DNA of 64,000 bases, from the NCBI RefSeq assembly GCF_964355755.1, contig NC_092670.1, forward strand, positions 5,917,001 through 5,981,000. The letters are read 5' to 3'. The stretch comes from Antedon mediterranea (Eukaryota; Echinodermata; Crinoidea; Comatulida; Antedonidae). Of this stretch, positions 21,125 to 33,027 are shown in pieces. The notes beneath the pieces are model-generated. The model was given only the letters and a program-made list of their open reading frames with translations, was not told the DNA's origin and did not search any database. How positions within the stretch are numbered: position 1 is the first letter of the stretch; each line of letters begins with the position of its first letter. The position numbers and the translations under genes are program-made.

Positions 21125-24100
21125 CAACACTTTACAGATTATGACACTTTAAAGTGCCTCGTATCATGCACACTAGTAAACAAAATAGTAAATGCGCAAT
21201 TGGTGAAATAATAAGAAATAATCAATTGTCTACCTTTAATACACTCTAAAGAAGAATACGGTGAATCCCCGTACACGTACCAGTGTACAATGAATATAAT
21301 ATTAGCGAAAACATTATGGTGGTCTAGTTATTTCCTGTGGAATGTATCGTCTTGGTAACAAGAGAAGTGTTTTGTTGTTTTGTTTTTAATATCTAGATGT
21401 TTTTGTTGGTGGGGAGTATTAATAAACTATTTAAATCTTGAGTGTAAAATCCAAGATCCATTGAAATAATAATGATGTTATTCGTCATTATTAAAATAAA
21501 AATAGCTAACAAATAACGCTGAAGTACAATAATATTGTGAAACACAAAAAGCAAGTATACACGTCTCAGAAAAGTTTTCGAATGTAGTTTAAGACCTTTC
21601 CGGTACGATTCCGATCATTTTAGTATTTCTCTGCTCAAACAGACCCCACACTCTCTTATTTTTGGAAATCATAGTTTAAAACCGTCCCATGACAAATATC
21701 GGTTATGTTGATATCCCATCACTACAAACTCACAAATGAAGTTTAAACATTGCACGTACATTTCGATACTCCGTTACTCCCCTCATAAAGATATTATATA
21801 TCTCTATGCTCTCCTCTACCTCCTAGAGAACATTTACGGAAGTGAATAAAATATTTTAAAGCCTTCCCAGCACAATTCCCATCCCAATACATTAAAATAC
21901 TGAGGTCGTTATACCATATATTAGACCGGCTTCCCGATACATTGGTACGAACTAGGTACCAATATCAGATGATGGAAGTTACCTGAAGTCAGTCTGAGAT
22001 GTATGCAGACATTTCAATTTATCATTCTAATTAGCATACATATTTGCACGTGTGACTAATCACTACATATCCCCTTTTCATGTATTTACACGGCAGTGTG
22101 TCAGAATAGTATTACAATAGTTTCTTCCTTTTAATCATTCATTTCATACATATTATATTTGTTTACATTTTTAATTTAAAACCCTTTATTTCATTTCATT
22201 ATTTTATCATTCATTTCATACACACACTTTACAGATTTCGTTAGATTTTGTAGCGCACAAAGAATACGACGATGTGAAAGAAAACATTGTGGCGGTGCAG
22301 TTGTGACTCATTGTCTTGGTACAAGACTGCAGGTGTCTATAACTTGTTTTGATACCCGGTGCCTTTGTTGGGGCAATAATAACAATATCAATCTATTTTA
22401 AAAGGTTTTGTAAAATTCAAGATATATTGAAATTGAAATAGTATGTGATTCGTCAATGATTTGTAAAATTTACTATATTTTAAAAAGGAACGCTAAATCA
22501 GCCGAAAAACATTGATAATGTAAAAACAAGTACAGAAATTATATATAATATCAAATGTGATAAGACATATAGTAGAAACATCTATTGGGAAAACCCTATT
22601 AATTTCCCGTGAAAAGATCGAACATTATTATGCTATACAGCCAAACCATATTCAGGTCACACCCATATTTCTGGACACATTTTTGTGTCTCCTGTATTAG
22701 GCAGACAGTTTAGAGAGATATTAGAGCCTATTCTTATTTGAATATTGATATTGTTATATACATCATAGGGAACTACTGGTCGGAACAAAATGTAGCTTGG
22801 ATTTAGTTAATTATTTGTCCTGTGTGCACATTTCTAAAGGATACCGTATAATATCTTAGAATAATAAGTCATTTTATTATTGCATTAATATTTTCATCTA
22901 TTTTTTAAAAATCTAAAATATATACTTTTAACTAAAAATAAAAATCAAGCGAAACAATTAATATTATCAATACAATATTGGTTTTATTTTATTTGTTGTT
23001 TACAATCAGTATTATAGTCTCGAACATTATTGATTTATCTGATTATTCCTTATCAGTTTGTTTAATGTAGGATAAAAATGACCTTTCTATTTGAGATTAC
23101 ATGCAAAGACTAGAGACGCAGCTGCCACATAAACCAACCATCATAAAAAAAAAATACGCATTTATTAAAAAATAAAAATAAAAAATAATATTTAAAAATA
23201 CATTGTAAAACAATGTAGTCTAACTTTTATAAAGCCTCCATTTATGATACTTATGGTAATCAGTACATTTCAAACTTGTATGGGTTTATGGTACAGCACC
23301 TCCAGACGAGACCACATAGCCGGCGCAGCAAAAGTATTCCGTGCTGTAAACCGTCCGTTGTCTGTAGACATATCTATAACTTGTGCTACATCACATAGAA
23401 CAATCAAAAAGTAATACTACTAATTACAAGAGAGAGAAAACAAAGAAAACCCAAAAATGCTCAATTAATATTGAGTATGTGGCTCAGCCGAAACAAATAA
23501 TTATCAATAGGTAGTTGACACGTTGCTTACTATTTCAATTCATTAAATTAATAGTTTGTTTTCACGACAAGCATGATTTGAAAAACCATTCCCAAACAAA
23601 AATCCTCTCATTCAGTCATTTTTTTTATGGTAAACTAAATGAATGAAATGTTCAATGAAAAAATAATTTCCAAAAAAAAATAAAAACATATTTATTTAAT
23701 CACTCAAAATCATTTTTTTGGTATTAAAAATTAAAATTCATTTCTTGTTTGTATTATCTTTTATGTATGTATGCCTGTAAATAATTTCAATTGCAATGTA
23801 TAACTAAAGACGTAAATAGATGTATTTTAAATTTAAATAGGCCTAATTATTAATTTAAACCATTATTATTATTTTAAATAATAGAAAATAAACAGTATAT
23901 CGATATCGCGTAAGTATGCATCGATTCCATGCGAACCAACATGAGGTAGAATCCAAGTAACTGTTTCTGTAGTTTGGTAGTTTTGCAAAGAACTCGTTTG
24001 AGATGCGCATACATTTTCCCTATACACAAACATAAACCAAATCAAGACATTATAAAAACGATTTAATTCAAAAATATATAAAAATGCAGTACAAATTAAT

Positions 24101-24140
24101 GTGCCATTCAAAAGAGTAATTCATATAAATTACTAAGAAA
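21125..24140. other. Spacer upstream of gene A, no gene recognised
   Basis: AT-rich sequence. Two segments (about 21240-21560 and 22250-22500) share phrases with the upstream repeats of gene B (for example a GTACACGTACCAGTGTAC hairpin-like stretch and GTCAATGATTTGTAAA), suggesting remnants of an old promoter-region duplication. A minus-strand frame near 23869-24030 has an acceptor-like start but no paralogue, so it is not called a gene. Confidence 0.5.
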
Positions 24141-24270
24141 AGTTAGAGTACAGTATCAACCAGTGACAGATCATCAACAAACTTCCACTTTTCACAATTA
24201 GCATCTTTCACAACATCATCGATAGCAGCTTGGAAAACAAGCTTACTGGTTCACCACAGGATATGATTTC
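24140..24270 (-). pseudogene. Small LINE reverse transcriptase fragment
   Basis: The minus strand reads FQAAIDDVVKDANCEKWKFV then DDLSLVDTVL. This matches the region around the catalytic F/Y-V-D-D of the LINE at 51928-52779 (KTWKYVDDLCIG). Only about 35 residues remain. Confidence 0.55.
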
Positions 24271-25103
24271 TTAGGCTTAAAAAGTTGTCTGGTACATATC
24301 TAATTTGGCGCTTTGTTTTATGCGGCTTATAAGTTCTTTTAGTGAATTGAGCATGTCAATCAGATATTGAGATGTAGGTCTAGAGCATCCTTTTAATGCA
24401 CCCATGTTTTTTAAACAAAATATGATAAATAATTTCTTCAGTTAGGCCTACTTTGGCAATTTGTGATAATATCAAAAACGGGTTTATCATGTTCAAACGG
24501 GTTTTCTTTTAGGAATAAGGCACACTATGGCGTCTTTACACTCATGATCACAAGATATAGTAACTGATACACTTAAAAAGAAGACAAACACATTAGGATG
24601 CAACGCACAGGATGCAGATGCTAGAGTCAGAGTTATGAATATTCGTATAAATATTGTTTCCATAGCCAAGATTAAAATATACAGTATACCTGTGTAAAAT
24701 AGAACAGTTATTCATTCTTAGCATTATCAAAATGTTTATTATGGTTAAATTATACTTTTTAGATTAGCATTTGGTTTATGACTTATTACATAGGCCTAAT
24801 CGTGAAGGTGATACATGCACAATAAAAGTATTAGAATTACCTGTATTACGCGATGCTGTGATAAATAACAATTTACAACTTATGCTTCTGTATAGTTACG
24901 CAGAAAATGACAAAATGTATGTGTCTACTGCCTTACTGTATAATGAAAAATCTGACAATTAATAACGTAACGCAGAAGGTCTAAAATATGGTAATTTGCC
25001 AAAAGAAAAATGTCTTCAATTATATGAAGGAGGTTCTCATAGAAATAATAAATGAACTCGATATCTTCAATTCAACCACACGATTTTCGTTGATTGAACA
25101 ACA

Positions 25104-25610
25104 ATAGAGGGGTTTCGCAATCTTACGAATACGATAACGAAAACGGATACGTCACGCACACGTATTCGTTTTCGTAAGCCATAAAAAAAATCTGTTTCGC
25201 ATGGCAACGAAATATTGAGGCGCGTCCAAAATATGACTGCGGTAAATTTGAGCGAAGCGCAGGTACGTGTTGCTTGGTGCTTGGCAGCTGCCTAGGCCTA
25301 GCGTAACATCAAAGCGAGTGAGGACTTTAAAAACTGCTATTTATCAAAATTGACTTGCCATTTTAGTAAATTACTTTCAATAAATCTATAATTATATTAT
25401 AATTAATTATAATTAATTCCTGATTCAAATGCAAAATGTGCAAAATAGATCAAAAACTATACTCGTTTTTTAGTTACGAATATGACTGGTGATATTCGTC
25501 AACACGAATACGCTTTACGAATATGAAATGGGGATCAGCTCAAAAGTTTCACAAATGTATGACGTATCCGTTTTCGTTATCGTATTCGTAATGTTGCGAA
25601 ACCTCCCTAT
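25104..25610. mobile_element. Inverted-repeat MITE copy 1 (about 507 bases), A-B spacer
   Basis: Ends are inverted over more than 40 bases: GGTTTCGCAATCTTACGAAT, then ACGATAACGAAAACGGATAC on the left, and the complement on the right. The interior contains GGTACGTGTTGCTTGGTGC. A very similar copy is at 37491-38003. Flanking duplication is not clear. No coding region. Confidence 0.75.
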
Positions 25611-27024
25611 TATTAGCGAGTTAACGATATGGTTTAGTTAGTGTGGTTAGTATTATTTAGTGATTATGTCAAGTATTTAGGTTCAGTTCGCCATCATGGG
25701 CCCAATCATCCATGTCTGACATCTCCAACCTACAACACGTAGAGAGTACACCAAAGCTTAGCCCATCGGTCTTTTCCACATTAAAATTAAGATAACAAAA
25801 TGTATTGCTTTAAGGTTTGTCGTGTTGTATAATTATTTTGTTTTACTTTTTCTAAACTGGTTACAAAGTTGAATGACCTGTGTCACCTATATAAAATTAT
25901 ATTATAACAAGGCCATATACATGGCTGCAGTCGCGTGCTCAAGTTAGTGTTTACCAACCAACCGACCGACATAGTGAGCTGTAGAGTCAAACATTGGTAT
26001 AATAATTTACTTTCCGTACAATGTTATATAAAAGCCAAATCAAAAGTGTGGATTGAATGAACTGAAAGAACAATTATTACATTTTGTTAAATTTCTCAAT
26101 ATTTTTCAATAGTTTTTTGTGTCAATTATACGATAATATTTATTGCCATATAAACAACATTCTAAATTGTGATAGGTTAAATTTAACATGCAATACAAAC
26201 AGTCAGGAGAAAAATGGCAAAATCATCACTTTTGTCATGTTACAAGTGTTGTGAAAAAAATATAGATTAACTGATAAAACTCCTAGAAAGTAGGAAACCT
26301 GCAAACTTACAAGTACAATATACTGTATACAAAATCGTGACAAGCTATTCTAAAGTGATTTTAAATTGAACTTTCAAACTTACTATTAAATGCATATAAT
26401 TATAAACAAAATTGTCTTTAAGGTTCAGTGTTTTGATTTAGAGTGATCAGTCTACCAGTTGTTAGTAATAGTTTAATATATGCTGTAGCTGTAAACATTA
26501 TACATATTTATGCAATGTAAAAAACCGTTTGATGAAAAAAATACTGTGCAAAATTTTTTTTAAGATGATTTCTTTACTTACATTTTTTTCTCCAACTGAA
26601 ACTTGATGGCGCAATTTGGTAGCAGTACCTGTATAGCATTTGGAAATTAGATCTTTCTTTTTGCTAATAAATACCATGTATAATTCTTATACTCTCGGAG
26701 AGCAATTGCTATATTAATAATGAATTTGTATTCACAAACTCGCGCTATTCTTAATTGAATCCGTTAACTTCACCCGGGCAATCACTAACAAAAGTTGACA
26801 TATTTTACGGATGAGAAAGTATTCTTCATTGAATAATTACGTCATTATATTATGTTCCTTCAATTTGTTTTTATGTTTTCATTCTTGCCATGGTTAATAG
26901 TTTCTATCCGGTCACCATGTAGGCATACACGAATCATAGTAAGAATAGGCGAAAGAGCAAACATAAGCTACACTCAAATTAAAAGGCTAACCAATGAGAT
27001 AAATAGCGAAAGCAGAGTTATGAA

Positions 27025-28026
27025 CCAGTGGCCGTATTCACCAATCTCACTTAGGCTAAGGGAAATACTTACCCTTAAAATTTAAGAATTCCCTTAACAA
27101 AGGGAAACACTTAAGGGGTATTCACAAATGAGTTAAGGGATTTACTTACCTAAGGAAAACACTTAATGTAAGGGTAGAAATAATCATAAATATTCATGAG
27201 TTGTCCCATTGTCCAATCACAGAGGATTTAATTCCCCTATGGTCCAATCACTTTCCTCTCTAAAACTAATTTGCATATTTAAAAAAAGAGTAAGGGGTTG
27301 GGGGGACGGGGAGAATGAAGAGAAAAATGTATAGACGATGGCAGTCAAAACAAAAACAAATGAATATTAAACCTAGACTAATTTGTATGAGGATCAAGAA
27401 AAATAGGTCTAGCCTAGATGCTACTAACAAACCAACATTCTGTGTAGGCCTAAGCCTGTCTGTATTGAGGCATATGCATCCTAGGCCGGTTACTGGGCAG
27501 ACCAACAGGGGGCCTAGCACCTCTACCTAGCCTACTAGAATGGGGCTAATTTCTATTACAACGAAATGGGAAGCCATCTTCCACAAAGATAATGGCAGTC
27601 AAAACAAAACAAATAAATCAATATATAGGCATAGACTAATTTGTATGGGTGGGGATCAGCAAAAAAAGGTCTAGATGCTACTCAAACCAAACATGAATCC
27701 TAGGCTGGTTAGTGGGCAGACCAACAGGGGGCCTAGCATCTCTACCTAGCCTAGACTGGGGCCATCTACAAGTAGGCATAGTACTCGCACATACAGAATT
27801 GTCAGCACAACCAAGGTACTGAATAGTTAAGGGAACTTTTAAGGGACCTCTGAGGTCCCTTAAAAGTTAAGGGGAAAATAGACCAAGTTAAGGGTTTCCC
27901 TTAACCTTAAAACCCTTTGTGAATACCACTTAAGTGAAACCCTTAATATTTTCTTGATTTAAGGGAAATCCTTAGGATTTAAGGGAAATATCTCACTTAA
28001 GTGTGATTGGTGAATACGGCCACTGG
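27025..28026. mobile_element. 1.0-kb inverted-repeat DNA element, A-B spacer
   Basis: Left end CCAGTGGCCGTATTCACCAA and right end TTGGTGAATACGGCCACTGG are inverse complements. Inside, CTTAAG-rich stretches near both ends form further inverted repeats, and a block at 27315-27530 is duplicated at 27590-27760 (ATGGCAGTCAAAACAAAA, GACCAACAGGGGGCCTAGCA). No transposase. Target duplication not resolved. Confidence 0.7.
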
Positions 28027-29049
28027 AGTTTTCAGCTCAGACGTCTAAACATTCATGTATACCGGAGTTTCATCATTGATTTTTACAAGTAATATTTACA
28101 CAACATAATTATTCATTCATTCACATTTATTCAGCAATATAAATATTTACATTACAAGGATTTTACAAAGACAAGTAATTGTAATCGTAAGACCCTTTAG
28201 AACAAAACAAACATTATCACAAAGAAAAAAAATATATAGGCAAAAGTATAAATACATATATTAGATGATTTATTATTTTTCTCACGACACATTTACAAAC
28301 AGTGAAACTAAATAATTACTCAGAAGAATGTCATAATCCAGTTTCTATTATAAACAGAATTATTACATTATCCTTGTCTTGATTAAGGACTTCATCGAAC
28401 ACATGCAGCATCAATAGTGCATTACTCGTATTTATAAGACCCATGAATAATAAGGTTACGAAAAAGAATATACTAGCCTTATGAAAACAATCTGACAAAG
28501 ACTTGTAGTAATAACTCATTTTAGTCTAGTAAAGATAATTAAATATTGGGCGAGCCTAGAACAAATATACAGTATTATGTTTGTTTGTCTGGTACTTAAA
28601 TTCACCAGAGAAAAAAAAATGAAATGTGTATTTTTTTATGTTCAATTAATTCTTGGCTCCATTAACGAATCACTAAAATAACAAATTTTATCAATTATAT
28701 ACAGTATATTATAAATAACTAGAAAAGTACAAACAAGATTAAATATATTGAGTATATAAATATACACAACACCCGGTGTTATTTGTTTAACAATTCTATT
28801 ATCTGAATAGATTCAATGATTTGGATTTTACTTGGAATAACTGCCTGGTACCATATATAAATGCACGTTATCTTTTAATACATTTTTATGGATGATTTAC
28901 ACAACGTTCAATTAAGTCAAATATTACCATGAATTAATAAAGTTGACTTTCCTATAGACATTATTTTGACATAGGCTCTATATTTTTACGGGGCCAATCT
29001 TCGTGTTCCTTTGTTTTAATTGTTTGATAAATAAATATATGTTTTCTTT
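28027..29049. other. Spacer downstream of gene B, nothing recognised
   Basis: AT-rich sequence without coding signals, inverted ends or known repeats that I can identify. Confidence 0.5.
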
Positions 29050-29055
29050 TTTATT
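29050..29055 (-). terminator. Possible gene B polyadenylation signal
   Basis: An AATAAA hexamer (TTTATT on the plus strand) lies about 65 bases after the stop codon. In AT-rich sequence this is weak evidence on its own. Confidence 0.35.
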
Positions 29056-29118
29056 AGCCAATAACACATTTCTTGAGATCCTTGCCTACTCCATGAAAGG
29101 TCTTTTGATTCATAAGCA

Positions 29119-29203
29119 TCAGATGATATATGGATTGATAGTAGTAGAATACAACGGAAAAGGAACGGTATTTTCCTCCGTATTTTTGTCTGATCGACAG
29201 CGC
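29119..29203 (-). CDS. Gene B exon 9: short cytoplasmic tail and stop
   Basis: Reads (W)RCRSDKNTEENTVPFPLYS to a TGA at 29119-29121. The acceptor TTCATAAG and the start R-RSD align with gene C exon 24 (WHHRSDQFQNTKNTVS), but gene B stops where gene C splices on, so its tail is about 28 residues rather than about 66. No clear signalling motif is seen. Confidence 0.7.
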
Positions 29204-32200
29204 CTTATGAATATAAAAAGCAAAATAACTTGTCAATATTTCACCAACTTTTCGTCAAATACACTCTATTAAGCTCTGTCTACACTATCAAACTAGTTTG
29301 AAAAAAGTGTGATGTGCACAAATATGGTAGTGATACTCCCAAATATAGTGATATGACATCATCATATCCATGGGCATATCACATTTTTTGTCACATAAAT
29401 AGATAGTGTAGAACTTTAGATAATATTCTTTGCAATTGTGATTAAGTTTAAATACATACCATATATATAGTCCTAAGACAAATAAAGCAATGATCAGTAC
29501 TGCCAACAAGCAAACTCCAATAACCATGAACACAGTGTTGGATTGAGAATCATCGTCCCCAATAGGAATGTTTTCTTTTGAATGAAGAGACATACTTGTG
29601 ATTTCTATCTGAATAGAAGTTCCAACGATCTCTTTTTCTTGTTCAATTGATGATTTCATAACTTCAGAGGAAATGTATTCTACAATGTAAATATACTAAT
29701 ACTAAATAACAATAATATAATTGTTTTAATTTTTTGTTTGTTTACCTGTTTCGTCCACTTTTTAAGTTTTGTACTACACAGAATTTAATTATTATTATTG
29801 TTGTCTGTTTCTGTTTAAATTGTTATTCTTTTTATTCACTTTTTTTGTTTTTCCTTTAACATTTATGCTTATTATCGATTGCTTAAATGTTACCACTGCT
29901 AGGCCTACGTTAACTGTGAAAACCTCCTTACCTATGGCTTGTGTACTGTCACTATATGTTTTTGTTGAATCAGATATAAATGAAATGCTCCCAGCATTGT
30001 CTTTAGTTGTAATATCTGTTGTAGACAGATCTGTAATTCCGGTGGATGTCAAAGGGTTCACTTCAGGTGTTGTTACTAGAAAATAAAATATTATTATTAT
30101 TATTATTATTATTATTGTTGTTTGTTTCTGTTTAATTTGTTATTCTTTTCATTCACTTTTTTATTTTGCCTTTAACATTTATGATTATTATCGAATATTT
30201 AATGTTACCACCGGTAGGCCTACGTTGACCTCGACAATATCTTACCTATGGCTGGTGTACTGTCAGGGGTTAAAGGTGATTCACTATATGTTTCTGTTGA
30301 ACCTGATTTGAATGAAGTGCTCCCAGCATTGTCTTTAGTTTTAATATCTGATGCAAACAGATCTGTAAATTCGGTGGATGTCAAATGATTCTCTTCAGTT
30401 GTTGTTACTAGAAAATAAAATACTTTATGTCACTATTCGAATCAGATGGCGTCGGTTCACTTTCACTTAACTTTCTGATATTCCATAGATGTTTGCTCGT
30501 TATTTGGTAGGCCTACATTAGTCTTTCCAGTCGTACTTTCTTTTTTTAGACACAGACGAAGTTGAGTCAATCTTTGACAACTTAACAGTGAAAACATCCT
30601 TACCTATGGCTTGTGTACTGTCACTATATGTTTTAGTTGAACCTGATTTGAATGAAGTGCTCCCAGCATTGTCTTTAGTTTTAATATCTGTTGCAGACAG
30701 ATCTGTAAATCCGGTGGATGTCAAATGGTTCACTTCAGTTGTTACTAGAAAATAAAATACTTTAGTTAAGCTAAGATAGGCCTAGTCTTGTTTTTCTAAT
30801 TGCTCTGATCGAGCTGAAACTTGGCAAAAACAATCTAATCCTGAAGATAAGGTGAGTTTGAATATGATTACAAGAAGGACACTCCCATAATCATGCAATG
30901 TCAAAGGTCAAGGAAAAAAAAATCAAAACCGAATCTATTGATGAATAGTATGGTTCATGGAGTGTTGAAATAATAGGGTCAAAGGTCACATCACGCATAT
31001 GACAGGATTTATGTTCTATTGAACATAGTATCTAGTTATTTATTTTGTTTAGTAAAAAATCAATAATTAAATAACATGAAATAATATAAGAATGTATAAA
31101 ATGACATATAACGTGCTATAAAATGAATTTACATTACAAGAATTGTCATTCAAATTATAAAAAGTCAAAAGGAAAATCATTTATTTGGAATTGATAGTTA
31201 ATTATACATTTTTAATTTATTTTTAACTTATTCAATTGTATTAGCTACCGATGCCATATCCGCACAAACAGACATTTCTCGTATCTAGGTTGTTAAATAG
31301 CAATCATGATTATTGTTGTTAATAACGACAAACTAACTAGACACGATGTCGAAATCAAGTACATATTTCAAACCGTTTAAAATCAAAAAGATGTAGCTTA
31401 CCATAACATGGTGGAAAACCAGTCGATGAGGTCGTATTACCGTCACAAGGTAAAAGAGAATCTGAAAAAAAGGAATAAACTCCAATTTTTTAAATAGTAT
31501 GAATGTTATTTATTTATTTTTTTTTATTATTCCATTCGCTGTTCTCGGTCAATCTTCGACGTAAATGACTGCAACAAAGGCAAAGCAAAACAAACATTTA
31601 AAAGGCACAAATATAAATATTTACACAATGCATTACAGAACCTTATCCACCCAAAATGCATATACCATTTTATAAATCTTAGCGTTCAGAGAAAACCCTT
31701 TTTAGGGCAAATCGTTTAACCAAAATAATCGTTATCAATTATCTAACAGTTACGTTATGTGTTTAAAATCAGTATCGAAAGTATGTACCAACTTCCTATT
31801 CAATAAAGATTCTTGAAGTTAAGCGCGATTTACCGAATTTTGCCGCTACGTCAATTTATATATGTATTGTTTTGAATTAACAACTTAAACCTTATGACAT
31901 CTTATTTCAATTCATTTCCGGATTGTTGTATATGAAGTTGAATATGCTGTTATCCTCAACTGGAAAAGGAGAGGTAACAAATATTTTTTTAGCATAAATG
32001 CATGATTACCTGTGCAGTAGCCCATTGACGTCCCCGGAGTGTCAATAAGATAATAAACAAAATATGTATCATCGTCCTCAGTTGAACATGCTTTTATGCA
32101 AAGATCTATCGAATATCCACATGCCCCTGTAAATGTTGGTACGCAGCCAGTGACGGTTTTCACCTCGTCCCCGAGTGCTGGATATGTACCTATATATAGT

Positions 32201-33027
32201 TGAAATAGTTAATTATGTTAATCGCTTTAATTTGATTAAAAACCGGGGAAATTCATATTAATCTGATGTTCATACATACATATCTTTGTAAAGCTATAAT
32301 TATTTATTTGAGGGGAATCGTGAATTAAAATTAATCTGTAGGTCCATGTCATGTATGCACTATATAAATGATCTGTAAATGTTGTAAAAAATTATCAACA
32401 AACCATCAATCCAAACTGGATATACAGTTCCACATTTAAACAGTCCTGGTGATGAGGTTGGCATTCTTATATCTATCCTATTACCCTCATTTCTCAGCTT
32501 ATACCAGCCATCTATTATAAAGTCATCAGATATTATCAACCCAGGCTCTGTGTCATATCGAATGCTACGATGCCAGTCTGTAAGCACAAGGTTAGTATCA
32601 CATGGGTCACCCTCAGTTGTAAGGCAGTCTTCATTCCCTGTGTACAATAAACAATGAATTATAAATTTTAATAGAAATAATAATATATTACAAAACATTT
32701 GTAAAAAAACTTTTTGTAATTCTACGGTGTAAATATAATATTGGCCCACTACATAATTATTGTTAATGAAAGAATAGCTATTTACGATTTACCGGGGTTT
32801 TTTCTCTGTAGCTGTAATAGATCTACACTAGTTAAAAATGTTAAGCCCGTGCGTGTTAAAGTTATTTTACCCTGGCGTTATTGTCCAAAATGGAAGTTAT
32901 ATCATGTTCTGGCAAATGAGTTGAAACTCAAATTAAACCTAATTTTTTAATAATAAATCAAAAATACTGTACCATTAATACAAATAACAATAGATAAAAT
33001 CCAAGTCAATTTTGAAAATATAAACAT
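29119..33027 (-). CDS. Gene B: short D8C-mucin-transmembrane protein, 426 residues
   Basis: Nine exons in order: 32973-33027, 32404-32637, 32010-32189, 31402-31461, 30604-30744, 30246-30407, 29932-30075, 29460-29679, 29119-29203. Total 1281 bases, 427 codons with the TGA stop at 29119-29121, no frame break. It keeps the signal peptide, D8C, linker, three mucin exons, one membrane helix near residues 373-398 and a 28-residue tail. It lacks counterparts of exons 5-17 (beta-sandwich, vWD, EGF) and 19-22. All joins are phase 1, so the missing parts were lost as in-frame blocks, or never gained. It looks functional: D8C cysteines and sites are kept. Likely role is a membrane-anchored D8C glycoprotein; ligand unknown. 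Confidence 0.85.
29460..29679 (-). CDS. Gene B exon 8: transmembrane segment
   Basis: Encodes EYISSEVMKSSIEQEKE, an acidic membrane-proximal stretch, then TVFMVIGVCLLAVLIIALF and VLGLYIW, a clear single helix. Length (220) and phases (1 to 2) equal gene C exon 39068-39287, with strong identity before and in the helix. It confirms that gene B ends in a membrane anchor. Confidence 0.85.
29932..31461 (-). CDS. Gene B exons 4-7: linker and three tandem mucin exons
   Basis: Linker exon 31402-31461 (ends GFPPCY) is followed by three related phase 1-1 exons: 30604-30744, 30246-30407 and 29932-30075. Each begins VTT, then H/P-L-TSTG or equivalent, IT/TD-LS, KDNAGS, S-STKTYSDSTQAIG or close. Introns between them are also alike, including the acceptor stretch TTTTCTAG and a shared AT-rich segment, so the unit of about 330 bases was duplicated with its intron. 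The start of the gene C mucin exon (VTTTEEVTHSTSTTRITD) belongs to the same family. Confidence 0.8.
31680..31875. repeat. Fragment of the 58.9-62.0 kb palindromic repeat, in gene B intron 3
   Basis: Contains GGGCAAATCGTTTAACC, ATCAATTATCTAACAGTTA, GCGCGATTTACCGAATTTTG and ACGTCAATTTATATAT, matching 61755-61960 in the same direction. Only the arm end is present. Confidence 0.55.
32010..33027 (-). CDS. Gene B exons 1-3: signal peptide and D8C
   Basis: Exon 1 (32973-33027) encodes MFIFSKLTWILSIVICIN; exon 2 (32404-32637) and exon 3 (32010-32189) encode the D8C module with DWHRSIRYD, DGWYKL, KCGTVYPVWIDG, and TGCVPTFTGACGYS, YFVYYL, MGYCTG. Eight cysteines are kept. Exon 2 is nearly identical to those of A and C; exon 3 is one codon longer and more diverged. 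Intron 1 is only 335 bases, against 2.5 and 4.6 kb in A and C. Confidence 0.85.

Noticed and set aside
23869-24111. Minus-strand frame with an acceptor-like AG near 24021
   Set aside because: It could be a lone exon, but no matching donor phase or paralogue was found.
24771-24962. Plus-strand frame of 63 codons
   Set aside because: No domain, no paralogue in the cluster, no splice support; within a repeat-rich spacer.
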